Positions 19,335-30,269 of a stretch of 64,000 nt of DNA are shown here, piece by piece. Location of the stretch: contig NW_020170384.1 of the NCBI RefSeq assembly GCF_000524195.1, positions 2,033,685-2,097,684 of the forward strand, written 5' to 3'. Made by a program: the position numbers and the translations under genes. The notes under the pieces are model-generated. The model did not search any database and was not told the origin of the DNA. It was given only the letters and a program-made list of their open reading frames with translations. Position 1 is the stretch's first letter. Each line of letters starts with the position of its first letter. Source of the stretch: Echinococcus granulosus. Lineage: Eukaryota; Platyhelminthes; Cestoda; Cyclophyllidea; Taeniidae.

Positions 19335-22300
19335 CTTCTCGTAATGGAAGTTACGCATAATGCGGCAGAGTGGACCACACTTAGTAGTATGACAACGTCG
19401 ACAGGGCAAGAAGCATCCAGGACAGTCCGGACGCATGCAATCGCATCTGTCCTGCATATTCGACAGCAGTAAACCTCTAGAGTCGTAGAGCGGTGGATCG
19501 GAACTATTTAAAAGGTTCGACGAAAAATGCAGTAGTAGCGAAATGGGGTCTTTACTACCCAAGTTAGAGAGCGAATATCAACCTGTTGGCTTCGCAGAGC
19601 TTGGCATGAAGCTCCATCTGCCTCCGATGACCTCGAGTCATGTAGACCCCCTCCTGCATCCAATTAATAGGTTTTAGGTCGGTATTCTGACGTCCTGGAT
19701 TGATGAATCGCAGACGATCCAATTCTGCGGCGGCAGAGGCGGACGTCTGACTGATAAGAGCAATTCAGGTACAAAAAGGAGTGCTTACGCAACACCAGTC
19801 CCTTGTATGTGGAGTGTGTGTTGGCGTTTGAAGCCACGTGTGATACTCCCGTGATTCCAGCTGAGTGTGAGATCCTCGTTCTGCTTTCCCGGGTTGAGAA
19901 ATTTAAGTCGGCTGACCTCGGCGGAGGAAGTGGATGGAGTCGAAGCTACTGATTTGCGACAGACTTGCTTCTTCTTTCGCTTCTCTTTTGACAAACTTGT
20001 CGACGAAGCGTTCGAGAGAACCGATTTTCCAGCGCAAGGCATACCTGCCACATTTGCTGACGCGTTGGTTGACTGCTAGAAATTAAGAAACCACCCATTA
20101 ACAAAACTCCGATTAAAATTGGGCAGAAACTTCACCCCTATGGTACTGGCTCCATGAATGCAGGCGCTAGGAATTCTTTTAAAGAGTCTATTTTCGGTAC
20201 TTCCTGTAGAACAGGAATGCGACTAACAGGAAAAACTACTTTAGTTCGATGATTTGAGAAGCACAATAAGTGTTCAAATCAGACTGGGATTGATAATTTT
20301 ACAAACAACCGTGGCGGTGCTCCGGGGAGTAGTGGGCGGCAAGGGTACCCCGTCGTATATGAATAGCCGGCGCATGCGTCGGATTCGGAATAGCCCAACA
20401 CAGGGACTGTTAAGAAAGTTTGTAGGCAACAATGAGAATGCGCGCGTTAAGTCTCTTACGGACAAGAAAATAAAATTCGAAACCACGGATACCGACGGGT
20501 ACAGGTAACTTCAGGTACAATGCGATGATGGAATACTAAGCCACACCGAGATTGGGTGTCAACGTTTCCAAAACGATCGTATTTCTGTTAACAAAGATCT
20601 CGATCTTGGTGGCTCCCAGCCTAGGGTAGCCATTCTCGAAAAATTTCAGCGCTTAGAACGTCTAATTCCGGATAATCGACGCATAGCCTGGTGTATGACA
20701 AATCTCTCCGTGTATAAACCCATTCACGAACGTTTGCAATGTCAAAAAGTTAGCTTAGGTCCTAGCTACACCTACCGCTGTGCGCCAATCAGAAACATAA
20801 ATCGAGATGAAAGGAAGAGCTAGTCATCGACCACACCGAATATGACGTTCAGGTACAATTTTTGTGGTAAACAATAACATGATAAAGCTTTGTAGCAAAG
20901 CAGCGATTGTTTTAATTGTAGATATCAATACATTGACAGTTTACCTGCCTACGGACCGACAATTGTACTAATGTCACGGGGCTATGGTACTAGTTTCACA
21001 GGCCTTCAGTACATTTGCGTAAGGAGGACTAGGACTAAATGGGGACTCAATTTTACAGCTACGAAAAAGTGATGCTACCATGCTGGTACTACCCAAGGTA
21101 GAGGAAGTGTATCATATCACACACTAATAACCGACGTGTATTTTGCAGACCAATCCAACTCAGACACTACCAAATAGGAATGAGAATGACTTCGCAGCAT
21201 GCAACGTGTAGTAATGAACGAATGTTCTCGTAAGGCGAGGCGTGAAGCCCCAGGCCGCAGACATCTATCCACACAGGAAACTCCAAGTATAGAACGATAC
21301 AGTGATAGGAATAATATCGAACCTTCAAAGACTAGTGTAGGCCTGCTACACAACCTCCACAGTTATTCCATTGAAAATAAGCTAGCATACGGATTGCCAT
21401 ATTCTGGACGCCCGATCAACAGGTAAATTGTTGTGGAACTGTGGGGAACAAATCATTCCATTGGAACGGCGAACTCAACCCAATCACTCCTGAGTCCTTG
21501 CAATTTCAAAAAGTTAACGCACTCTGGGTACCAAGAGGGTTTTTGGAGGACCCTCCCAGGAAAGTTCAGTAGTACCGACAAACGCTCCCCATTCCTAAGC
21601 TTTCAAAGTATCACTCAAACGGTGCCAAGGAAGTTGTAGCACAATAAGTGCAAAAACATGTTCCTTTCTGTTATGAACTCAAAAGCCTTGCATTGACTCG
21701 AGCATCGCCCGTGACACAGCTGTTTTCAGATTCCTGTGCTTGACGATGTCCTCGCATCAGTACCGAACTAATAGGAGTTATGGAACAGTGGTGATACATA
21801 CCACCTTATCAGTCCCCTGCTTTAATGAGAGACGCATAGAATCAGGGGCTGCTACCTTTGATTCGGATTCATTTTCCAAGTCCTGAAAGTGAAGAAAAAT
21901 GAGGGCGAAGTAGGGCTTGAAAAAAAGAAACGTGATCCGCAATAGAGCATTGATATTTGATAGAGAGTAAGGAAACGCTGATTGCCGATGTTTACCATAG
22001 TTTCAGCTGGATAGTCGACTGAGAGAATCGTGGAATCAATTAATGCTTCAGCTGGCCTATAGTTATCTTCCGAATTCTAAAAATACGAAAAAACAAGCTA
22101 TCCCATATTTAGACGAAAGAAACAATGCAATCTCTGATAGATTTGTTGAGGCCACGTAAATAAGTTAGGGAAACTAACAGCAACGGGAGTAGGTTTTCAA
22201 ATTTGATGGTTACTAAACATTAAGTTTACTACATCTCCAATTCGTCACTTATTTCACCTCCATCGTAGCGATACAAAGAGAATAGAGAATAAAATTAGCA

Positions 22301-23521
22301 TATTCTGGTGACGAATTCAGAATATTCTAATCGAAAGGTAGCATTTAAAACGAGCGTGTTTGGAAATCAAGAACCTTTCAATGAAACACAAGTAACCATC
22401 CACCAAAGTATAGTCGAATATCACCCCTTCATTCAAGTAGCAAATATGGAAAAAATAGACTACCGACGGATATAGTGAAATGGCCATCACCCACGGATCA
22501 TCCTACTGAACTACAAATGAATGTAATGATGTAAACAAAGGAAAACACAAACGCGGGCTTAAATATGACAGTTTAAACCAGATCATATTGGAGAACCCGG
22601 TTAGGTGAACTAAATTAGCGTGAAGTATAATCTCGTACCTAATAAATGCCTCAATAACTATTGATATGTGAAGTTGTATCACGACCGTGAGGTAGAATAG
22701 CCAGGAATCGACTCACCTACCTAGAAGATAAGGTTTCACTAAGTTACTAGAAACAGAATAACGCGGTCATTATAATTGCGCTACGGCTTCCATCTTATTT
22801 ATCAATTCAACAATTGACAGAAAAATACCCGTAAGATCAGCGCACCTACTAGTTCGAAATAAGAGCAGCTTATTTAATTGTGTCAAACAGACCAATTACA
22901 AGACCACCGATAGACCTCAACACTGTCGGTGAGCCGTTGAAGGATCACTTGCGCACACAATAGGCATTCAACATTTGGCAAGAACAGACAAGAAATAAAT
23001 CTTGGCTTACATTGACCTGGCCTGAGGATTTTGAAGGATCCGCGGAAGGGTGAGCTGAAGATATTTCGTTGTCAGCTAATGGATCCTATAAACAAACTGC
23101 ATCATTCATAAACAAGATGGACAAGCTTTTGGAAGCTTTAAGCGAATTGATTGATGCATATATAAAAAGTGTGCATTGTAAACAATCGGACAGTAGGTGA
23201 TAAGGGATGAAACTTTTACGAGCTTTTGTAATGGCGGTGATTTTATGGCTATGCGCCTGACTGAATGATCAATGTTGGGGAGGGACATTATAATTGATGC
23301 GGGGACCCTACATCTTCAAATGCAGACACCTACGCATTTAAGCGAGAGATCCGCCGATGACCCCAAACAGATCCAAAAATGCAGGCAATGAAGAAAGTGA
23401 TCACAAGTGTCGGTGAGTATCGGTCTTCCCAACTTACCGTGACGGATGAGTTAGTCTTGATTTGAGATTTAGAGACTGTTTTGACCCCTGCAGCTGGTAT
23501 CACATCCATTTGCTCTGCCAT
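19335..23521 (-). CDS. ARL14EP-like (ARF7 effector C-terminal domain) protein, 3' end not found
   Basis: Seven exons join in frame: 23521-23438, 23085-23011, 22076-21996, 21882-21805, 20075-19789, 19750-19583, 19503-19335 (314 residues to the last donor). Residues 1-106 are acidic/Ser-rich and unrecognised. A basic, possibly nuclear-targeting run (KEKRKKK) lies near 136. Two similar modules follow, RLKFLNPGKQ near 162 and RLRFINPGRQ near 214. Then YDSRGLL and a cysteine cluster CDC-x4-C-x2-C-x3-C-x2-C-x4-C-x3-C at 278-304. Human ARL14EP has one NPGRQ module, the same YDS.GLL and this cluster. Family knowledge: ARL14EP was described as an ARL14/ARF7 effector, and its nematode relative ARLE-14 associates with the MET-2/SETDB1-type H3K9 methyltransferase. 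Oddities: the NPG module is duplicated, and the cysteine after the last CR in human is Ile here. The exon after HYEK was not identified; reading through would stop at 19197. Exons 1-4 rest on splice sites and frame only. Confidence 0.75.
20076..21804 (-). other. Intron 4 of the ARL14EP-like gene
   Basis: The left part (20260-20870) is somewhat GC-richer than the rest and could be an old insertion. A 13-bp exact direct repeat (AGCACAATAAGTG) lies at 20260 and 21638. No coding content was recognised. Confidence 0.3.
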
Positions 23522-23532
23522 GGCGGTCTACT
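23522..23532 (-). promoter_or_regulatory. 3' splice acceptor 9 nt upstream of the ARL14EP-like start
   Basis: On the minus strand, GGGGCTTGCAG ends at 23531, followed by a 9-nt leader TAGACCGCC and ATGG, a good start context. The ATG3 stop codon lies only 433 nt upstream of this ATG. An acceptor here is what a downstream cistron of a trans-spliced polycistronic unit would need. Confidence 0.5.
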
Positions 23533-23954
23533 GCAAGCCCCGTGTAAAACGAATAAAGCTGTTAGTAAAAAGAGGTATCTATGATTAATTGATGTTGAAA
23601 GTGACAATTGAACTATTTTGGTCAAAGCCAGCAAGCGAAGCGAAAATACCAAGGAAATTACATAATCAACTCATTAGCACAGATTTATACTCCAATGACT
23701 AAGCTTTCAAGCGGTCCAAACAATTTAAACAAACCACAAGCTTTCACTTAAGAAACAGCAAGCATATCAAACAAGTGAAAGAACTACTGACTCTACTGAA
23801 ACACAAAAAGTATTGAAAAGTTTGTAGATACGTAAAAGAGAACATCTATTTTTGGCCGAAAAAAAATAACACAATGACGACGTGCGTGTCGCGTTGTGAA
23901 CGCGACTTGCAGATGGGAGCATACAGGTCATAGTTATCGTACAAATGAGCGTAT

Positions 23955-26272
23955 TCAGGAGATCTTGAAGTTGCGGGTAAAGTCGTACTCAATGGTGGGG
24001 ATGACAGTTTGAACGAACTTAAGGAAGACAACTAGGTACTGGTGCACTCCCAACTGACGTCCCGACGTTTCTGCACCTCCAGTGGGGATGGAGGCAGTAA
24101 CAGAAGGGTTGGAGGCGGAGGATTCAATCATCTCCATCAGCTTTTTCATCACCTCCGCCTGACGACAGGGATGGATAGAAGGCATTGGAGCTCCGGAAAG
24201 GTGTGGGTGTGACTCTGTTGTAATAGTCTTTTTCGCATGATCTTGACTAAAGGTGTAAGGGAGAAGAGAGGTAAGACACAGCAGGATTCACAGATCGTGA
24301 AAGCAGACACACCGAGTATTGGTAAAAAGCATGCCTAAATCTAAATAAACAGCCCGATAACTGACTTAACTCGACAGATCAAGGAGATTATCAGTAGGAG
24401 TGCCAAATTAGATTCATAGACTTTTTTTAGTGCTAAATTCAATAGAATGTTATTTCTGCTGTATTTAACTTACGCTCCGTGCGTTTTTTTTAAATAAAAT
24501 GACTTATGTGGCTTTACAGTCCGAAATTTGCCGACGCTGCGAAAAATTTTCTGGGTACTGAACAGAGAGTATCGCCGTGGAGATTTGGATTAGCATTGAA
24601 AAAAGGTAATCAGATTTCAAAATCGCTGCTAATCTGCTTTACCAAGCTTCCTTTAAGGGAAGTGGGCTTTCAAGAGAGAAAAGAAACCTAGTTACACGAT
24701 TTTAGAATTTACACATGACATTGTAAATGGCTGATGGTGACGGAAAAAAATAATGAATTTTAACTCCAAAATACTATTACAAATGATATGATGCCAAATA
24801 ATCACGAAGAGCTTTTGTTTGCGGACAAAAATACATTAAACACATTTATGTCCAAAATTGCTGAACCTAAGAGATGTTGGAGGAGAAAGATATAGTTTTA
24901 AGTGTTCATCAAATGTGAGAAAGTGCGTTGTGTTAAATATACTTCAGGATGAATGTCTTGGATTATCACATAGGGTTATAAGAGCCAGTTTACATAGGAA
25001 AAGATGCTTCATAGCGATGGTGGAACGGGCTTGCGCTTTCAAGATGGAAAAACTAGTTTATTACAGCAAAGGACCCAATTCGAAATATATATCAAGTAAA
25101 AGGCATCAAAGTTATCGGACCTATGCAGAGGAGTACGAGAGTTTAATGCAAGTTGAACTAATAGCTTTTACAAGCAGGAAAACTCAAAGGAAGTTGGGGT
25201 TTCACGTGCAGAACTAGGTTTTAATGCGGAAATCAGGTGGAATAAACGAGGGTATATCATGCCTTTGTTCACGTGAAATCCAAGTAGCATAGGATATATT
25301 ATCTAGGACACGTTCCAGAGCCCAAAGGGTCTAATTCAAGTGCAAAAATAGCACTTTACACTAGTAATCACAAAGCATGTCAAAGGAGAACGCAATTCAC
25401 CTGAAGTCTTCATACATTTGCGCCTCCGACAATGGGTTGTGATGCTCATCGTATCCACAAAGCCAAAAGCGGGCAGTCTGGTAGTATTTATCGTAGGTGA
25501 TATAGAGATCATATGTACGCGTTTGAAGTACTCCATTCCCCACAAAGGCGTCATCTTTAGCACCAGAAGATTTCGAAGGCTGACAAATTCTCTCAGAAAT
25601 GGCTTGAGGATCAGTCTACGAAAAATGAAGCATTCCAAATTAGCAACAGAAATGTGGTTATTAATCACGCCATTAACCAAGAAAGCAAACCTCGTCAAGC
25701 ATCCCACTTTGAATATATGCATCCAAGTCCTCCGCCTCTTCTTCATCCTCCCCATCATCGTTAATTTTCTCGGTGCATTCCGTTGCCTTTGCGACGGAAA
25801 CATCACCGCAAGCTCCCGGTTCACTATCAACTTCGGCTGAATCAGCTTCTAAAACTTAAAGCGTGTCAGAACTCAAAGTGAGGTACGAAAAAAATCTAAT
25901 TAACTACTAATATTAACTTTCTGAATTGCCAAAAAAGCATGTCTCAACCCAGCCACCCTCAACATCATGCTCTTCCACAATTTGATCAGAGTCCTCTCTT
26001 ATGTTAAACAGCTGATTAGCTCTCTTGTAACACGGGACTCCTTTGGTAAAGAGAAACTGCTTTTCTGAAGGTAGGTAGGATCGAGCCTTGCTAGGCTCGC
26101 CTCCGGACCATTGCCATGTTGGGCAATGATGGACTAAAAAATCCCCGGCAGCTACGAACTCAGCAGGAGTGATAACGCCAGTTTCCCGGAATTTCGATTC
26201 TTTCAGAACTGGTGTTATATATTCAGCTAGGCCAAGAGCCGTTCGACTGATGGTTTGACGAAGAGCATCCAT
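23955..26272 (-). CDS. ATG3: Autophagy-related protein 3, E2-like enzyme for LC3/Atg8 lipidation
   Basis: Four exons join cleanly: 26272-25918, 25848-25691, 25615-25401, 24246-23955, giving 339 residues (human 314). The N-terminal amphipathic helix and KESKF.ETGVITP.EFVAAGD are present, as are [14 protein letters not shown] and GGWVET. An acidic flexible region (exon 2, [14 protein letters not shown]) precedes the core ([23 protein letters not shown]). The catalytic motif is HPC with Cys270, and the C-terminus has [20 protein letters not shown]. Role: accepts Atg8/LC3 from ATG7 and transfers it to phosphatidylethanolamine on the phagophore. Oddities: Gln272 replaces the His that follows in HPC[K/R]H of human and yeast ATG3. 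About 17 extra Ser/Thr/Gly residues sit between the catalytic helix and LGVHQYL. The donor of intron 1 (GTTAAT) is weak. Introns 1 and 2 are 69 and 75 nt, intron 3 is 1154 nt. The true start is ATG at 26272. Confidence 0.96.
24247..25400 (-). other. Intron 3 of ATG3
   Basis: 1154 nt between a GTGAAT donor and a CACCTTTAG acceptor. The plus-strand open frame at 24858-25217 has no recognisable domain. Nothing else seen. Confidence 0.6.
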
Positions 26273-26291
26273 CACGCAACAAAGTCACACT
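26273..26291 (-). promoter_or_regulatory. 3' splice acceptor 17 nt upstream of ATG3 start
   Basis: On the minus strand TATGCTTTTGCAG ends at 26290, leaving a 17-nt leader before the ATG at 26272. No consensus donor was found close upstream on this strand, so SL trans-splicing is a reasonable reading, but a distant 5' UTR exon is equally possible. Confidence 0.45.
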
Positions 26292-26799
26292 GCAAAAGCA
26301 TACGAGGAAAAAATTATCAACAATAAGCGTAGCCCGCAGAATCGGACAAGTTGGGTGAAGAAAGTACAAATTTGTAGAAAAAAAGGTTTTTTAAATTGTT
26401 TTCTCAAACGAATGAATTTTAAGCTGTGTGGGATTTATCAAGCGACCGTAATCAAATGATTTTTAAAATTTTAGATTTTGAATACAAACCGACATTGTTA
26501 ATTTTTTTGTAAAAATAGACTTATTTTATGTATAAAGGTTTGGAATCGGTAACTATTACTCAAGTATTTGGTGGCATTAACTTGCCACCCGAAGTATTTC
26601 TGCATATGTTCAGATCCTCCTAATTACGCCTAGGTTTCCAAAATTCGGTTTCTTTGGCCTTTGATGAAGATAGTCTGTTTAAGCTTTCAGTTCAATGCCC
26701 AGTATTTCCAGAAATTTAACCTTTGAGCAGTTTTGCGCCCCATCCTTACATTAAAGGCCACTTATCGGGCATTACAATTAATTTAAAACAGATACTAGT

Positions 26800-26985
26800 T
26801 TAGCGCCCCAGAACTTCTCCAAAGACGAGAGAAAACACAATACTCAAGTAGAATATATGTGTTTGATAAACAGAAGATATTAGGACTACTGATAGGCCCG
26901 GAGGACAGTCCATCCAGTGAGGTACATTAGCCAAGACAAAGTGGCCCCTTACCAAAACCCACCGCTAAAAAGAGCAAGGTATGGA
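26800..26985 (-). mobile_element. Solo LTR, degenerate
   Basis: TAGCGCCCCAGAACTTCTCC, ACACAATACTCAAGTAGAATATATG and GGCCCGGAGGACAG follow the reference LTR in order on the minus strand. It lies ~0.5 kb upstream of ATG3. Confidence 0.6.
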
Positions 26986-27689
26986 GACCAGATTTTCGGT
27001 TTTGTTCCTTACCAAACTGACACTGAGGTGAAAATAGTGCGGGTCTACACAGTGCCACAGACTTGGCATGTATAGCTGTACTTTGGAATGCATTAAACAT
27101 ATTATTTTTTCGTTCAGGAGGAACTCTGAATTACCACTTATTTAAGCATTAGCTTTCCAATCGGTTTGTGGCAGTGCCGCAAACCTGCCGCTAGACACGT
27201 CTACAAATACCCTTATCGTTAAAAATGCCTAAAGTTTAGGTTTCTGGGTTTTTGAGCTGCTATTGCTCTCATTACCTCTTATAGACTAGAAACACTTTAC
27301 TGCTACATGAAATTGTCATACATCGCTAGACGCCAGACAACCAAGTAGTTGATTATATCAGACATTCTCGCCTTCTCCTCCCATCATTAATTACAAGTTC
27401 TGGATGAAAATTTGGTAATGTACTTACACAGACAGGTTTAAATTGATTTTAGTACAAGCATTTCTGTTACTGAATTTCAAGCGATGAGTGCCCAAACAAT
27501 AGTTGTTCTGCAATATGTCTGCATTCTCAAGGGAAAAATATATTTGGATGATGCCAATCGCATTCCAAACAGACGCTAATGACTTACAAACACAATCCTC
27601 GTAAATATATATCATGGCAAATAATCCATGGATAAAAACGCTGAGTGTTATTAAAGGTAGGTATCAATCACAAGAGTTGAGTTTCTTAA
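26986..27689. other. Intergenic sequence upstream of ATG3
   Basis: No gene, no clear promoter element and no further repeat recognised between the solo LTR at 26.8 kb and LTR copy 4. Confidence 0.4.
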
Positions 27690-28770
27690 CGTAGCGAGCC
27701 AAGTCTTCATTGAAGTCATTGTGGCATGGCAATAGTATGATACAGAAGAGCTGAGGTTACTAGCCCAGTCCAGAGATCACGGCGCAGAGCTTAAGCATAG
27801 TTGGCGGGGACGCAAGTGCCCCTGTACTTAAACTCAGAGTCAAACAAACTATCAAAGCAATACATAGCCCCTATTTTCTTTTGAGTGTCGTCCTTGGTGA
27901 TCCCCTTGGTTAACCTCTCGCATCAGCCATCACAGTGTAGTCGATGTTGTAAGAAACACAGTCACGAACCAACCGCCCCAGTTATCCAATTTGCGAGTAA
28001 CTGACAAGATATCTGACCGCAACGTTGTTGATCCCTTTGGGCAATTCCACCGGATCTAGAGATTCTCCCTTGATCGGGAACTGTGTTGGGAGAAGAGGAA
28101 ATGCGCAGGCCATAACATATGTCCATCGCTAGTCGAAAGAACACTGGCCTAAAAGCATACTCGTTTACTAAAGGACGGAGTTTAAAGTAGTTTCGCGGAG
28201 TACTTTTTCGCCATTTTGTTCTCACTTTAGTGTTACCCAGTCCTATCTATCAGGAATCTCTCCAAAGGTGAAGGAGATGGTATCGCGTGTTCACGTAGTT
28301 AACATCTATATGCAGGTACGGTAGAAGCTCTGCAACAAACTTTTCCAGATGGTTCACGGTTGGTATCGATTCAGTTGTTAAGAGCCTTCTCTCGAAACAT
28401 GGAACTGGGGCAGTTACCAAAGGCAAACGATACTTTCAATCCTTCTATTAGGAGTCCTTATAGATCCTGCCATCCGCAGTATACGCACTTCTTCCGTCAA
28501 GTTAGGTTTTAAATTCAGTAATAGAAATCAGGATAGTTGCCCTTTAGGATGGATTTTGCTACCGCTGCTACCAATGTAGCACCCCAAGTCTTCCTTGAAG
28601 TTGTTGGAATTCACAGTGGTATAGCAGAACATGTATTACTAATGTGAAGAATGACTGAGGTCCCCAGCATAGCCCATAGGCTACGCCATCGAGAGACAGC
28701 ACTACCTGCGGGCACTTAAGCGCCCGCAGAATCAAATGTAGAGTTAAACAAGCCTAGATTCTAAGATGTT
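27690..28770 (-). mobile_element. ~1-kb LTR element (copy 4), minus strand
   Basis: On the minus strand the left LTR spans about 28770-28575 and the right LTR 27864-27690. The LTR end (GCTACA) is followed by TGGTAGCAG (complement of 28565-28573), which is complementary to the 3' end of initiator methionine tRNA. ATCCTAAAGGGCAAC follows, as in the plus-strand copies. Internal frame remnants on the minus strand match copies 1-3. An in-frame run lies at 28225-27962 before a frameshift. Confidence 0.72.
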
Positions 28771-29180
28771 TAGGCCTAATAATTACCTAGAAAATCAAAC
28801 GAATAGCCAAATATATATTACAATTTTAATAGTTATAAGTCGGAACACTAATCCAAAACTCAGTCCAGCTGTAGTTTTAAACTTTTACGCGCATAAAGAG
28901 TGAATGAATGAGACCTATATGTGAATAAATAAGATTTTTCTCGATTCTGCCTACACATTAATCCTTTCTTTTTAGTATAACTTAACTATCATTTCCATTT
29001 GCGTTTACTACCTGATCTGGTGTTTGAATGCCTCAACATTAAGAGAATAACTTCCGGAGTTCTTCGATTGAAATAAGAAATGACAAATTGATCCTTTCCC
29101 AGTCTTAAACGAAAGTACTGATATTGTCTTCCTTCCCATCACATTGGTAAGCAAAGCCGGCAAAAATGATGGAAATGTCA

Positions 29181-29186
29181 TTTATT
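29181..29186 (-). terminator. Poly(A) signal AATAAA of four-TM gene A
   Basis: AATAAA on the minus strand, 61 nt past the stop codon of the 29248-29634 gene, which is a normal distance for a short 3' UTR. Confidence 0.55.
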
Positions 29187-29247
29187 TCAAATACATGGCG
29201 TCATATTTGTGCACAGATCAAACACTTCAAATGGTGCATTAGCTGTC

Positions 29248-29634
29248 TTAAGAGATTAATTCAAGGAGAAGGAAAACCGCTATCTCAATAGACAGAGTCA
29301 TGGTGATAGTGGCCATGAGTGGAGAGAGGATGGAACTTCGGTTGTAGTAGACGGCGACCGCAGCCAACATGAGAACAGCGCCTGCGGCTAAGGCAATAAA
29401 CTCGCATATGGACGCCCAGCGGTTCTTTTTCAGAATAAAGAGTGCGGCAAAAATAGAGGCCATCACAAATGCCACCAGGGCCGCAGCCACAAGACCGGTC
29501 ATCTCTCGACCCGTCTTCCAACTCTGACAGCTTGTGCTAAACAGATGGCCACATTCTAACTGCAGTCCACCAGTGAGACAGGTGAACAGCACCACGACTA
29601 GCAGTGCTACCAGGTACTTGAGATGTTTATCCAT
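29248..29634 (-). CDS. Small four-transmembrane protein, paralogue A (unknown function)
   Basis: A single coding exon of 128 residues. I do not recognise the family. Four hydrophobic segments are visible, at about 8-24, 44-67, 74-96 and 105-127. A loop after the first carries a Cys-x7-Cys pair (CGHLFSTSC, Cys28/Cys36), likely a disulfide on the outer face. It aligns end to end, with one single-residue gap, with the gene at 32311-32700 at roughly one third identity, sharing KY.V, LFT, CG.LF..SCQ, EFI..AAGA.LML, YY and MTL..E. An in-frame Met exists upstream at 29697, but I prefer the Met at 29634. That choice matches the paralogue length (129), and an acceptor (TCTCCATAG) ends 14 nt before it. 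Claudin- or MARVEL-like topology is conceivable, but the claudin W-GLW-C-C signature is absent. Confidence 0.75.
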   Translation of the reverse strand: MDKHLKYLVALLVVVLFTCLTGGLQLECGHLFSTSCQSWKTGREMTGLVAAALVAFVMASIFAALFILKKNRWASICEFIALAAGAVLMLAAVAVYYNRSSILSPLMATITMTLSIEIAVFLLLELIS

Positions 29635-29648
29635 GAGGACAAAGCTAA

Positions 29649-29920
29649 CTATGGAGACAAGGGAAAGTGTATTATTCACGATCGTCAGGTTGTTCAATAA
29701 CAGGTTTTGAGAAATTCGTTATCAGTTAAGGACGGGTGCTATGACATAAAGCAACTCACGCGCTTCAAAACTTACCGTAACAGTAACTTGCTTAGAAGCC
29801 GCTACGTAAACTAAAGAATATCAATTATTGTGATTACAAAGCCATGAAGCACCACTTACCTCGTGCCTGTTGCAGAGGTACCAACTATTCGTGGTCGTGC
29901 CCCGCATTGCGCTTTATATA
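29649..29920 (-). promoter_or_regulatory. TATA box, 5' UTR exon and 5' UTR intron of four-TM gene A
   Basis: On the minus strand TATATAAA lies at 29920-29913. About 50 nt downstream is a consensus donor GAG|GTAAGT (exon end 29860). The acceptor TCTCCATAG ends at 29649, so a 211-nt intron would separate a short non-coding first exon from the coding exon. This implies ordinary cis-splicing for this gene. The exact start site is not visible. Confidence 0.5.
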
Positions 29921-30269
29921 GCCATTTCACCTGGTGCCGACGATCGTACATCAGCGCATCAACATGACTTATGCGTGTGGTTGTAAACTCAGGCGTTCAT
30001 CATGCCGGTGGTGATGCCAGCACTTAAGATGTCACTTTACAACCATTCTCATTTTTTCAGAATGGTTTAAAAGTATGCATTGAAAAATTCTACCAGTTTT
30101 GATGTGCAGGCGGTTTGTCTTGTGATTTATAAAAGAGAAGTGATATACAAAGTTAGAACATATAAAAAAAGAAATTCTGATGAATAAATCAATGGACGTG
30201 GATAGTGTATATTACAGAAATTTTTAGGCTTATTTAAAAGTCACTTCGTCATTTCCTTCTATAAATCTC

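Noticed and set aside
20260..21650. 13-bp exact direct repeat AGCACAATAAGTG possibly flanking a 1.4-kb insertion
   Set aside because: Exact 13-mers pair by chance many times in 64 kb, and no element ends were seen next to them.
24858..25217. 119-residue plus-strand open frame in ATG3 intron 3
   Set aside because: No recognisable domain or splice support, on the strand opposite the gene.
25418..25840. 140-residue plus-strand open frame
   Set aside because: Antisense shadow of ATG3 exons 2 and 3.
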